NCBI GenBank assembly: GCA_050742255.1
Contig: JBOGHU010000104.1
Coordinates: forward strand, 1-16,061
Direction: 5' to 3'
Length of the DNA: 16,061 nt
Source of the DNA: JBOGHU01 sp050742255
Lineage (GTDB): Bacteria; Actinomycetota; Acidimicrobiia; Acidimicrobiales; CADCSY01
In this document: positions 7,330 to 13,769 of the stretch, piece after piece
How the letters are laid out: each line of letters opens with the position of its first letter
How positions within the stretch are numbered: the stretch's first letter is position 1
Made by a program: the position numbers and the translations under genes
The notes under the pieces: generated by a model
The model's input: the letters and a program-made list of their open reading frames with translations, nothing else
What the model was told of the DNA's origin: nothing
Databases searched by the model: none

Positions 7330-8652
7330 ATGCTCGACGTCCGCCGGCTGCGCAACGAGCTCGACTCCCTCAAGGCGGGCCTGGCCCGGAAGGGCGTGGG
7401 CCCCGCCGAGCTCGACGGGCTGGCGGCGCTCGACCGGCGTCACCGCCAGCTGGTCTCCGACCGGGACCGGCTGCGCACCGAGGTCAACCTGCTGTCCCAG
7501 GAGGTGGGGGCCCTGCGCCGGCAGGGGAGCGACGAGGCCGCCGCCGACGTGATCGCCCGCAGCCGGGCCCTCGGGGACCAGGCCGCGACGCTGGCGACGG
7601 AGGCCGACGCGGTGGCCGCCGAGCTGCGGGAGCGGCTGCTCGAGATCCCCAACCCGCCGGCGGACGACGCCCCTGACGGGTCGGGCACCGGCGACAACCC
7701 GGTGGTGCGCACCGTGGGCGGGGAGCGGACCTGGGCCGCGCACCAGCGGGTGCCCCACTGGGAGATCGGGACCGAGCTGGGGATCCTCGACCTCGAGCGG
7801 GGGGCCAAGCTGTCGGGTTCGATGTTCGTCGCCTACCGGGGCGCGGGCGCCCGGCTGGTCCGGGCGCTGGTGGCCCTCGGCATCGACGCCAACGCCGACG
7901 CCTTCGAGGAGATCCGCCCCCCCACCCTCGTGCGCACCGAGACCATGGTGGCCACCGGCCACCTGCCCAGGTTCGCCGATGACGCCTACCACGTGGCGCG
8001 CGACGACCTGTGGGCGGTGCCCACCGGCGAGGTGCCCCTGACCTCGCTGGCGCGCGACGAGATCCTGGCCGAGGAGCAGCTCCCGGTGCGGCTCATGGCC
8101 CACACCTCGTGCTTCCGCCGGGAGGCGGGGGCGGCGGGGCGGGAGACCCGGGGCCTGCAGCGGGTCCACGAGTTCGACAAGGTCGAGATCCTCGCCTACA
8201 CCACCCCCGAGCAGGCCGGGGAGGTCCACGCCGAGCTGGTGGCCCGGGCCGAGGCGCCCCTCGCCGCCCTCGGGCTCACCTACCGGGTGGTCGACCTCTG
8301 CGCCGGCGACCTCGGCTTCTCGGCCCGGCGCTGCTTCGACCTAGAGGTCTACGCCCCCGGGTGCGACCAGTGGCTGGAGGTGTCATCGATCTCGTGGTTC
8401 GGCGACTTCCAGGCCCGCCGGGCCAACATCCGCTACCGGCGTGCCGTCGACTCCACGGTCGAGCCGGTGCACACCCTCAACGGCTCGGCTCTGGCCGTGC
8501 CCCGGGTGTGGGCGGCCGTGGTGGAGGCCAACCGCCGTCCCGACGGCGCCGTGGGGGTGCCCGAAGCCCTCCGCCCCCACCTCGGGGGGGCGGAGGTGCT
8601 GGCTGGCCCCGCCACTCGATCCGGCGGCGCCCAGGCCGGGTGGGACCGGTAG
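7330..8652 (+). CDS. serS: Serine--tRNA ligase (SerRS)
   Basis: This cytoplasmic class II synthetase charges tRNA-Ser and tRNA-Sec with serine. The 440-residue product has the N-terminal antiparallel coiled coil (residues 1-110, rich in Arg, Glu, Leu and Ala; MLDVRRLRNELDSLKAGLAR) that contacts the long variable arm of tRNA-Ser. The catalytic core follows: TGHLPRFADDAYHV, the AVPTGEVPLTSL serine-binding segment, motif 2 around C261-FRREAGAAGRETRG and RVHEFDKVE, the GDLGFSARRCFDLEVY strand, and motif 3 from N384 (NGSALAVPRVWAAVVE), which is looser than the usual GSGLAVGRTL form but keeps the Arg. The length is normal. The ATG at 7330 starts exactly at the conserved MLD, so the 16-codon upstream extension is rejected. 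Its TAG stop is part of the next promoter. Confidence 0.97.
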   Translation: MLDVRRLRNELDSLKAGLARKGVGPAELDGLAALDRRHRQLVSDRDRLRTEVNLLSQEVGALRRQGSDEAAADVIARSRALGDQAATLATEADAVAAELRERLLEIPNPPADDAPDGSGTGDNPVVRTVGGERTWAAHQRVPHWEIGTELGILDLERGAKLSGSMFVAYRGAGARLVRALVALGIDANADAFEEIRPPTLVRTETMVATGHLPRFADDAYHVARDDLWAVPTGEVPLTSLARDEILAEEQLPVRLMAHTSCFRREAGAAGRETRGLQRVHEFDKVEILAYTTPEQAGEVHAELVARAEAPLAALGLTYRVVDLCAGDLGFSARRCFDLEVYAPGCDQWLEVSSISWFGDFQARRANIRYRRAVDSTVEPVHTLNGSALAVPRVWAAVVEANRRPDGAVGVPEALRPHLGGAEVLAGPATRSGGAQAGWDR

Positions 8653-8655
8653 GTT
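8650..8655 (+). promoter_or_regulatory. Putative -10 element overlapping the serS stop codon
   Basis: TAGGTT matches TANNNT and lies seven bases before the ATG at 8663. Its first three bases are the serS stop codon TAG. The placement predicts a leaderless transcript beginning at the small membrane peptide and running into sdhC and sdhD. No clear -35 box is seen. Confidence 0.45.
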
Positions 8656-8662
8656 GGCGGGG

Positions 8663-8785
8663 ATGTCCGCACCGCAGGCGGTGTTCGCCGTCGCCCTGGG
8701 GGTGGTGACCGTGGTGGTGATGGCCTTCGCCGTCTACGTGGTCTCGTCGACGATGTGGGGCGATCGCTGGTTCGGGCGGCGCTGA
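8663..8785 (+). CDS. 40-residue single-helix membrane peptide upstream of sdhC
   Basis: ATG at 8663, stop TGA at 8783-8785. One hydrophobic helix (about residues 5-28, with AVALGVVTVVVMAFAVYVV) is followed by the short polar end SSTMWGDRWFGRR, which suggests an Arg-rich tail in the cytoplasm. The stop overlaps the sdhC ATG (TGATG), so translation is probably coupled. The frame begins ten bases after serS ends and carries its own -10-like element. I do not recognise a family. Position and coupling suggest a membrane partner of the succinate dehydrogenase anchor or a leader peptide that tunes sdhC translation. Both are inference. Confidence 0.6.
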   Translation: MSAPQAVFAVALGVVTVVVMAFAVYVVSSTMWGDRWFGRR

Positions 8786-9201
8786 TGGCGCAGCCGGCAC
8801 CGGCGCCCACCGAGACCCGGGTCCCCCCGAGCGCGCTCGTGTACCGGGGGCGGTCGGGGCAGTGGGCCTTCGTGGGCCACCGGATCTCGGGGTTCCTCGT
8901 CTTCGCCTTCCTGCTGCTGCACATCGTCGACGTCTCCCTGGTCGAGATCGACCCTGACCTCTACGACGAGGTGCACCGGCTGTACGGGAACGTGCTGCTC
9001 CGCCTGTTCGAGGTCGGCCTCCTCTTCGGCCTGCTGTTCCACGCCCTCAACGGCCTGCGCATCGTGGTCGTCGACTTCTTCCCCGGCATGGTCGCCAACG
9101 AGCGCCGGCTGCTGGTCTGGGTGGTGGTCCTCACCCTGGCCGGCGGGGTGCCGGGGGCCTACATCATCATGAGGCCGTTCCTCGAGGGGACCCTGGCGTG
9201 A
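8785..9201 (+). CDS. sdhC: Succinate dehydrogenase cytochrome b subunit SdhC
   Basis: This is a membrane anchor subunit of complex II, carrying electrons from succinate oxidation to quinone. The 138-residue protein has three transmembrane helices (about 34-52, 68-90 and 105-125). The SdhC signature is visible: YRGRSGQWAFVGHRISG with H32-R33-S35 near the quinone site, a second His in LLLHIVD, and H86 in LLFHALNGLR as the likely heme b ligand. The ATG overlaps the stop of the small membrane peptide, and the stop overlaps the sdhD GTG by four bases (GTGA), so the three genes form a tightly coupled unit. Confidence 0.9.
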   Translation: MAQPAPAPTETRVPPSALVYRGRSGQWAFVGHRISGFLVFAFLLLHIVDVSLVEIDPDLYDEVHRLYGNVLLRLFEVGLLFGLLFHALNGLRIVVVDFFPGMVANERRLLVWVVVLTLAGGVPGAYIIMRPFLEGTLA

Positions 9202-9575
9202 CCGCGACCACACCCGTCCGCGACCGCCCGACCCGACCCAGCTTCGAGACCTGGTCGTGGCTCTTCATGAGGGTCTCGGGGCTGGTGCTGGTCTTCCTGG
9301 CCCTGGTCCACTTCGCCATCACCCACATCCTCAACGACGTGGTGGACACCGACGCCGACTTCATCGCCGCCCGCTGGGACAACCCCCTGTGGCGGCTCTT
9401 CGACTGGACCCTGCTGGCCCTGGCCCTGGCCCACGGGCTCAACGGCGTGCGGTGGAGCATCGACGACTACGTCCGGTCACGGCCGGCGCGGGCCTGGGTG
9501 AAAGCCCTCTTGTACACCGGGACGGCGGTGCTGTTCGCCTACGGGACCTTCACCATCGCCGTCTTCGGGGACTAG
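9198..9575 (+). CDS. sdhD: Succinate dehydrogenase hydrophobic membrane anchor SdhD
   Basis: The second anchor subunit of complex II, 125 residues with three helices. FMRVSGLVLVFLALVHFAITH (about 23-43) and LALAHGLNGVRWSIDDYV carry the expected His residues; H79 is the likely heme ligand. It starts at a GTG overlapping the sdhC stop. The usual downstream sdhA (flavoprotein) and sdhB (iron-sulfur) genes are absent: the next gene is convergent, and the two stop codons share the palindrome CTAG (9572-9575). The catalytic subunits must be encoded elsewhere, or the unit has been split. Confidence 0.88.
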   Translation: MTATTPVRDRPTRPSFETWSWLFMRVSGLVLVFLALVHFAITHILNDVVDTDADFIAARWDNPLWRLFDWTLLALALAHGLNGVRWSIDDYVRSRPARAWVKALLYTGTAVLFAYGTFTIAVFGD

Positions 9576-10039
9576 TGGTCGGCCCCGCCATCCTCGACGC
9601 CGGCCTCGGCCGCGCACCGGGCGCACCGGCCCACCAGGGCGAAGTGGTGGGCGTCTACCTCGAACCCGAACTCGGAGCGGAGGCGGGCCGACAGGTCGCC
9701 CACCACGGCCAGGGGGAGCTCCACCACCGTGTCGCAGCGCTCGCACACGGCGTGGTGGTGGATCTCGTCGGTCAGGTGGTAGATGGCCCGGCCGTGGCCC
9801 AGGTGGACGTGGGTGACCACGCCCAGCCGCTCGAAGGCGTCGAGGGTGCGGTACACGGTGGACAGGTGGACGTCGGGGTGGCGGACCTGCACCACCTCGG
9901 CCAGCTCGTCGGCGGTGATGTGCTCCCGGTGCTCGAGGAGGGCGCCCAGGACGGCCCGCCGGGCCGTGGTCACCCTCCCACCCTCCTGGCGGAGCATGCC
10001 CAGTATGCGCTCCAGGCGGGTCTCGGTCGTCGTCACCAC
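9572..10039 (-). CDS. Fur-family metal-dependent transcriptional regulator
   Basis: The 155-residue protein has an N-terminal winged helix (RVTTARRAVLGALLEH, then the recognition helix HLSTVYRTLDAFERLGVV at about 58-75). Its C-terminal metal-binding dimer domain has the HHHAVCERC segment (H94-C102), later H131-H132, and a second CxxC (C139, C142). Two CxxC pairs form the structural zinc site of the Fur family. It could be an iron (Fur), zinc (Zur) or peroxide (PerR) sensor, and the sequence alone does not settle which. It starts at a GTG at 10039, or the next GTG at 10036, with a TACCCT -10 six bases upstream. Facing sdhCD, it may control iron-dependent respiration genes, but no operator is proven. 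Confidence 0.88.
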   Translation of the reverse strand: MVTTTETRLERILGMLRQEGGRVTTARRAVLGALLEHREHITADELAEVVQVRHPDVHLSTVYRTLDAFERLGVVTHVHLGHGRAIYHLTDEIHHHAVCERCDTVVELPLAVVGDLSARLRSEFGFEVDAHHFALVGRCARCAAEAGVEDGGADH

Positions 10040-10045
10040 CGCGGC

Positions 10046-10055
10046 AGGGTACCGT
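10046..10055. promoter_or_regulatory. Overlapping divergent -10 elements between the fur-like and propeller genes
   Basis: Only 26 bases separate the two divergent starts. On the minus strand TACCCT (10051-10046) lies six bases before the GTG at 10039. On the plus strand TACCGT (10050-10055) lies ten bases before the GTG at 10066. The two boxes share the central TA of the palindrome GGTACC (10048-10053), so polymerase can probably occupy only one at a time. Confidence 0.45.
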
Positions 10056-10065
10056 CAGCCCGGCG

Positions 10066-11322
10066 GTGATCCCCCCGGCGGAGCGGCTGATGCCGGTGCC
10101 CGAGCCCCCGCCCCGACCGGCCGTCCCGGCGGTGCCGCCGCCGGCCCGGCGGTGCCCGGTGTGCGGCAGCACCGCCCCCCTCACCCCCGCCCGACGGTGC
10201 CCGTCGTGCGGTCTCCTCCCACTGCGGCCCCAGGTCGACGAGGAGAGCACCCGCTCCCGGCGGCGGTGGCGGGTCGTGGCCGTCGCCCTGGCCCCGGCGC
10301 TGGTGGCGGGGCTGGTTGGGGTGGTGGCCAGCGCCGTCGCCCGGGACCCGGTGCCGGGCCTGGCCACCGGCTGGCGGGTGCGGCTCGACGCCTCCCTGGT
10401 CGCTCCCGCCGCCGTGGAGGGAGCCTCGATGTACGTGGCCACCCGGGTGGGGACGGTGATCGGCGTCGGACTGGCCCAGGGACGGCCCCGGTGGCGCCTG
10501 GAGACGACCGAGGCGGCGGTGGCCGGCCCCGCCGCCGGCGGGGGCCTCGTGTACGTGGCGACCGAGCGCCCCGCCGGTGGGGGCGGCCACGTCTTCGCCG
10601 TGGACGCCGGGACCGGCGAGGAGCGGTGGCGGTACACCACCACGGCGGTGCCCTCGGGCCCCCCGGTCCCGGGGGACGACCGGCTCCACGTGGCCACAGC
10701 CGGCGAGGTGGTCGCCCTCGACTCCCGCACCGGCGAGGAGCGCTGGCGGTACCCGGTGGCGGGAGTGACGGGGATCGCCGCGGGCGAGGGCGTGGTGATC
10801 GTGGCGACCCCGGGCCGGCTCGTCGCCCTCGACGCCACCAACGGCCAGGAGCGTTGGGCCGAGGCCGCAGACGGAGGTGGCGGCGGGCCGGCGGTGGCGC
10901 GGGAGCTGGCGGTGACGGGGGGGCTGGCGGTGGCCGTCCAGCACGAGACCGTCGTGGCCCAGCGGCTGGCCGACGGGGCCCGGCGGTGGGCGGCCGCCCC
11001 TGGCGGTGCGGTTCGCGACGTGGCCGTCGCCGGTTCCGCCATCGTCGTGCTGCTGGGGAACGGGGGGGTGGCCTCCCTCGATCGGGACTCGGGCGAGGAG
11101 GTGTGGCGGTGGGAGACGGGCACCCGAAACGGCCTGCGGATCGCAACCGACGGCACCCGGGTGGCGGTGGCCGGAGACGAGCTCGTCGTGCTGGACGCCG
11201 CCAGCGGTGACCGCCTGGGCGCCGCCGGCATCGGCGCAGACCAGGGCCAGCTGCTGGCCGTGGCCGGCGGGCAGGTGCTCCTCGGCGGGGGGACGGCCCT
11301 CGAGGCCCGGGCCCCGGAGTGA
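10066..11322 (+). CDS. Membrane-anchored zinc-ribbon/PQQ-like beta-propeller protein
   Basis: The 418-residue protein has three parts. First is a proline-rich N-terminus with a zinc ribbon, C30-x2-C33-x11-C45-x2-C48 (RRCPVCG and RRCPSCG). Second is a single transmembrane helix (about 70-92) after an Arg-rich stop-transfer segment, placing the ribbon in the cytoplasm. Third is an extracytoplasmic domain of about seven repeats of the PQQ-propeller type, for example GHVFAVDAGTGEERWRY, GEVVALDSRTGEERWRY and GGVASLDRDSGEEVWRW. Such repeats build a propeller used for binding or scaffolding; no PQQ dehydrogenase catalytic residues are evident. The start may be the GTG at 10066 or the ATG at 10090. 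It overlaps the longest frame of the next gene by four bases. Function unknown. Confidence 0.8.
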   Translation: MIPPAERLMPVPEPPPRPAVPAVPPPARRCPVCGSTAPLTPARRCPSCGLLPLRPQVDEESTRSRRRWRVVAVALAPALVAGLVGVVASAVARDPVPGLATGWRVRLDASLVAPAAVEGASMYVATRVGTVIGVGLAQGRPRWRLETTEAAVAGPAAGGGLVYVATERPAGGGGHVFAVDAGTGEERWRYTTTAVPSGPPVPGDDRLHVATAGEVVALDSRTGEERWRYPVAGVTGIAAGEGVVIVATPGRLVALDATNGQERWAEAADGGGGGPAVARELAVTGGLAVAVQHETVVAQRLADGARRWAAAPGGAVRDVAVAGSAIVVLLGNGGVASLDRDSGEEVWRWETGTRNGLRIATDGTRVAVAGDELVVLDAASGDRLGAAGIGADQGQLLAVAGGQVLLGGGTALEARAPE

Positions 11323-11368
11323 GGTGCAGGGCGGCCACATCGGGGTGGCGTGGCGAACGGGCGTTCGC

Positions 11369-11374
11369 TAGCCT
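11369..11374 (+). promoter_or_regulatory. Putative -10 element of the radical SAM gene
   Basis: TAGCCT matches TANNNT and ends seven bases before the GTG at 11382. This supports that GTG as a leaderless start rather than the GTG at 11319, which overlaps the stop of the preceding gene. Confidence 0.5.
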
Positions 11375-11381
11375 CTGGGGC

Positions 11382-12425
11382 GTGGGCCAGCGTGGAGCCG
11401 GGTTCCGGTGGCGAGTCGACGACGACGACGGGCAGGGCGCTCTCTTCGTCGACACCGGCCGGGAGATGCTGGAGCGGCGCCGGGGGACGGGGGCGTTCCG
11501 GGGGATGGAGTTCCTCCACGTCCGGGCCCACCGGATCATCAACACCCTTCCCCGCTCGGGGCGGCTGCCCTTCCGGCACACCATCAACGCCTACCGGGGC
11601 TGCAGCCACGCCTGCACGTACTGCTTCGCTCGCCCCAGCCACGAATACCTGGGCCTCGACGTCGACGAGGGATTCGAGCGCCAGGTGGTGGTGAAGGTCA
11701 ACGCCGTCGAGCGGCTGCGGGCCGAGCTCGACCCTCGGCGGTGGGCGGGCGAGCCCATCGCCATGGGGACCAACACCGACCCCTACCAGCCGGCGGAGGG
11801 CAAGTACCGGCTCACGCGGGGCATCGTGCAGGTGCTCGGGCGGAGAGGTAACCCTTTCTCGATCCTCACCAAATCACCCCTGGTGCTGCGGGACCTGGAC
11901 GTGCTGACCGAGGCCGCCTGGCGAACCGAGGTACGGGTTGACCTCTCGATCGGCACGCTCGACGAAGAAGTGTGGCGGACGACCGAGCCCGGCACACCCC
12001 ACCCCCGCAAGCGGGTGGAGGCCCTTGCCCGCCTCAACCGGGCGGGGATCCCGTCGGGGGTGCTGCTGGCGCCGGTGTTGCCCGGCCTGTCCGACCACCC
12101 CGAGCAGCTCCGAGAGGTGGTGGAGGCATGCCTGGAAGCCGGCGCCACCTTCGTCTCGCCCATCCTCCTGCACCTGCGCCCCGGGGCCCGGGAGCAGTAC
12201 CTGGGGTGGCTGGCACTGGCCCGCCCCGACCTCCTCCCCGCCTACCGGGAGATGTACGGGGCCCGAGCCTACCCTCCGGCCGCGCTGCGCCGGCGCCTCG
12301 CCCGACTGGTGGGCGCGATGGTCGGGCGGCGCCGCCGGCCGCCTTCCCAGCAGTCTGCTCGAGGCCATGCCCCCGCCCCAATCGGCCCCAGCACAGTGGG
12401 CGACCAGCTCCGCCTGGGCCTGTGA
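11382..12425 (+). CDS. Radical SAM protein, Rv2578c/spore-photolyase-like family
   Basis: The 347-residue protein carries the 4Fe-4S cluster motif CxxxCxxC at C74, C78 and C81 within NAYRGCSHACTYCFARPSHEYL, the hallmark of the actinobacterial Rv2578c-type family related to spore photolyase. Further blocks are GTNTDPYQPAEGKYRLTRGI, FSILTKSPLVLRDLD, VDLSIGTLDEEVWRTTEPG with PHPRKRVEAL, and GVLLAPVLPGLSD. Radical SAM enzymes cleave S-adenosylmethionine to start radical chemistry. The substrate of this family is unknown, and DNA lesion repair is sometimes suggested from the similarity. I choose the GTG at 11382 because it follows a good -10 element. The N-terminal 30 residues are variable. Confidence 0.87.
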   Translation: MGQRGAGFRWRVDDDDGQGALFVDTGREMLERRRGTGAFRGMEFLHVRAHRIINTLPRSGRLPFRHTINAYRGCSHACTYCFARPSHEYLGLDVDEGFERQVVVKVNAVERLRAELDPRRWAGEPIAMGTNTDPYQPAEGKYRLTRGIVQVLGRRGNPFSILTKSPLVLRDLDVLTEAAWRTEVRVDLSIGTLDEEVWRTTEPGTPHPRKRVEALARLNRAGIPSGVLLAPVLPGLSDHPEQLREVVEACLEAGATFVSPILLHLRPGAREQYLGWLALARPDLLPAYREMYGARAYPPAALRRRLARLVGAMVGRRRRPPSQQSARGHAPAPIGPSTVGDQLRLGL

Positions 12426-12464
12426 GGGTTTCACCGGGCCGCCGAGCGGGTACCAGTCTCCTCA

Positions 12465-12485
12465 GGGGCGCCAGGTCGGCGCCCC
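12465..12485. terminator. GC-rich hairpin after the radical SAM gene
   Basis: GGGGCGCC (12465-12472) and GGCGCCCC (12478-12485) form a perfect 8-bp stem with a 5-base loop, 40 bases after the radical SAM stop and 25 bases before the next ATG. There is no T tract. It may end the upstream transcript, or it may be a 5' leader structure of the next gene. Confidence 0.4.
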
Positions 12486-12510
12486 AGCCTATGGAAGGGG
12501 TGAAGACTTC

Positions 12511-13008
12511 ATGACAAACCACGAGCAACATCACGAAGAGGGCCGATCGGTGGTTTCCAAGCGGTCCGTCGACCGGCGAACCTGGAGCCCTGCTCAGATC
12601 GTCGCGGCCGGGATCGGGCTGTTCCTGATCGTGCTGGGAGGTGTCGCCTTGGCCCGCACGGGCTTCGCGGCGGGACTGCCGGGCGATACCACCGAGGTAG
12701 CCGGGTTCGGGCACACTGCCCTTTTCGGGATCGTCGAGATCATCGTCGGCCTCCTGTTCCTGGCCGGGGCCGGCGGCACTTATCAGGTACGCGGGTCGCT
12801 GACTACCCTGGGAGTGATCTCCCTGGCCTTCGGGATCATCCTGGCCATCGAGCCGGCCGCTTTCCAGGGCGCCTTCGGTACCGACTCGGCCACTGGGTGG
12901 TTGTACGCCGCCATCGGGGGCGTATCGCTGCTGGCAGCCTGGCTGTCGCCCACCATCCACGTCGACCGTGAGAGGGTGTCAGACCAACGCGAGCACCACT
13001 CCGACTGA
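12511..13008 (+). CDS. Four-helix membrane protein of unknown function
   Basis: The ATG at 12511 has GGAAGGGG at 12493-12500, a plausible ribosome binding site ten bases upstream. The 165-residue product has a polar His/Glu-rich N-terminus (about 1-28), then four hydrophobic helices at about 29-48, 68-88, 97-114 and 130-148, and a charged tail (VDRERVSDQREHHSD). The helix pattern with short loops resembles small actinobacterial integral membrane proteins of the DUF4383 type, but I cannot confirm that family. No catalytic or metal-binding residues stand out. It is separate from its neighbours: a hairpin precedes it and another follows. Confidence 0.75.
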   Translation: MTNHEQHHEEGRSVVSKRSVDRRTWSPAQIVAAGIGLFLIVLGGVALARTGFAAGLPGDTTEVAGFGHTALFGIVEIIVGLLFLAGAGGTYQVRGSLTTLGVISLAFGIILAIEPAAFQGAFGTDSATGWLYAAIGGVSLLAAWLSPTIHVDRERVSDQREHHSD

Positions 13009-13045
13009 GGTTCCTCCTCACAGTGGCTCCACCCCCAGGTGAGTT

Positions 13046-13073
13046 CCAACGAACCGCCATCTCGGATCGTTGG
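13046..13073. terminator. Inverted repeat between the membrane protein and the toxin-antitoxin pair
   Basis: CCAACGA (13046-13052) and TCGTTGG (13067-13073) are exact complements. The stem can extend by two more pairs after one mismatch, leaving an 8-base loop. It lies 37 bases after the upstream stop and has no T tract. It may be a weak terminator or an additional operator for the toxin-antitoxin promoter. Confidence 0.33.
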
Positions 13074-13103
13074 TCTGCCTCGAGCGGCTCGGCAGAACTG
13101 AGA

Positions 13104-13131
13104 TGTCATGGGCTACCATATGGTCATGACA
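13104..13131. promoter_or_regulatory. Promoter and palindromic operator of the antitoxin gene
   Basis: The perfect palindrome ACCATATGGT (13115-13124) is flanked by the inverted pair TGTCATG (13104-13110) and CATGACA (13125-13131). The -10-like TACCAT (13114-13119) lies inside it, six bases before the ATG at 13126, so a bound ribbon-helix-helix repressor would block transcription. The layout fits the autoregulation common in toxin-antitoxin operons. Operator function is inferred. Confidence 0.5.
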
Positions 13132-13422
13132 CGCACCCAGACCCTCGTGCAGCTCAACGACACCCTGCTCGCCCTCCTCGACCAACGCGCCGCCAAGCGT
13201 GGCGTATCGAGGAGCCAGGTCATTCGAGAGGCAGTTGAGGCGTATCTGGGGAGCGACTACGAGAGTGAGATCTCGCGGCAGATCCTCGCTGGTTACGAGT
13301 GAATCCCGCAGAGCACGCCGGATGAGTGGGGCGATCCCACGCCGTTCACCACCGCGGCCGCCCGCGATGCGCACCGCCGGCTCGACGCCGAGGAACGTGC
13401 CGCCGGACACGAACCGTGGTAG
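13126..13422 (+). pseudogene. RHH (CopG/MazE-like) antitoxin with an in-frame TGA
   Basis: From the ATG at 13126 the product reads TQTLVQLNDTLLALLDQRAA, then RGVSRSQVIREAVEAYLGS, a complete ribbon-helix-helix DNA-binding domain. TGA at 13300-13302 ends it at 58 residues (LAGYE). In the same frame directly after this stop come 39 further codons, IPQSTPDEWGDPTPF ... RRLDAEERAAGHEPW, then TAG at 13420-13422. That tail (IPQ-TPDEWG, LDAEER, EPW) is the familiar C-terminal toxin-binding part of actinobacterial RHH antitoxins, and relatives usually have Arg at the stop position. A single CGA-to-TGA change would explain it. The true stop overlaps the toxin start by seven bases, as in intact pairs. 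The ATG is preferred over those at 13108 and 13120 because it lies at the predicted leaderless start. The gene is broken unless the stop is read through or is a sequencing error. Confidence 0.75.
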
Positions 13423-13727
13423 CTCGCGGCGAGGTCTGGTGGTCGGAGAGCCCGGACTGGGGCCGTCGACCGGTGCTGATCCTCACCAGGGACACCGTCG
13501 CCGCTCGACTGTCCTCGGTGATGGCCGCCCTGATCACCACCGTCCATCGACAGCTTCCGACAGAGGTGCCCATCGACGAAGAGGACGGCATGCCGCGTCC
13601 CTGTGTTGTCAACCTCGACAACGTCACGAGCGAGCCGCGCGTCTACCTGACGGAGCGCATTACGCGGCTGGGGCCTGAGCGCATGCAGCAGGTCTGTCGA
13701 GCGCTCGCACACGCCACTGGGTGCTGA
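13416..13727 (+). CDS. MazF/PemK-type endoribonuclease toxin
   Basis: The 103-residue product from the GTG at 13416 shows the MazF fold signatures: RGEVWWSESPDWGRRPVLIL (strand 1 and the conserved RP), VMAALITTVHRQLPTEVPI, DGMPRPCVVNLDNV, and RITRLGPERMQQVCRALAHA at the C-terminus. Family members cut single-stranded RNA at short motifs and stop growth until neutralised by the antitoxin. No frame break or lost key residue is visible. It overlaps the original antitoxin stop (GTGGTAG), so translation would normally be coupled. With the antitoxin stopping 113 bases earlier, coupling is probably lost and toxin expression may be low. A hairpin follows 13 bases after the stop. Confidence 0.88.
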   Translation: MVARGEVWWSESPDWGRRPVLILTRDTVAARLSSVMAALITTVHRQLPTEVPIDEEDGMPRPCVVNLDNVTSEPRVYLTERITRLGPERMQQVCRALAHATGC

Positions 13728-13740
13728 CCCGTCCACAGGA

Positions 13741-13769
13741 CGGGGATCACGTGGGAGGCGTGATCCTCG
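13741..13769 (+). terminator. Hairpin after the toxin gene
   Basis: Bases 13741-13751 pair with 13759-13769: an 11-bp stem containing GGATCACG/CGTGATCC, one G-T wobble and a 7-base loop, starting 13 bases after the toxin stop. No T tract follows, which is common for terminators in high-GC actinobacteria. Confidence 0.5.

Noticed and set aside
9477..11642. 721-codon minus-strand frame opposite the propeller and Fur-like genes
   Set aside because: Low-complexity Pro/Arg/Ser sequence with no domain; the plus-strand propeller repeats and zinc ribbon are specific.
13300..13302. TGA as a selenocysteine or tryptophan codon
   Set aside because: No SECIS-like context was recognised, relatives have Arg rather than Cys or Trp, and other genes in the window use TGA as a normal stop.
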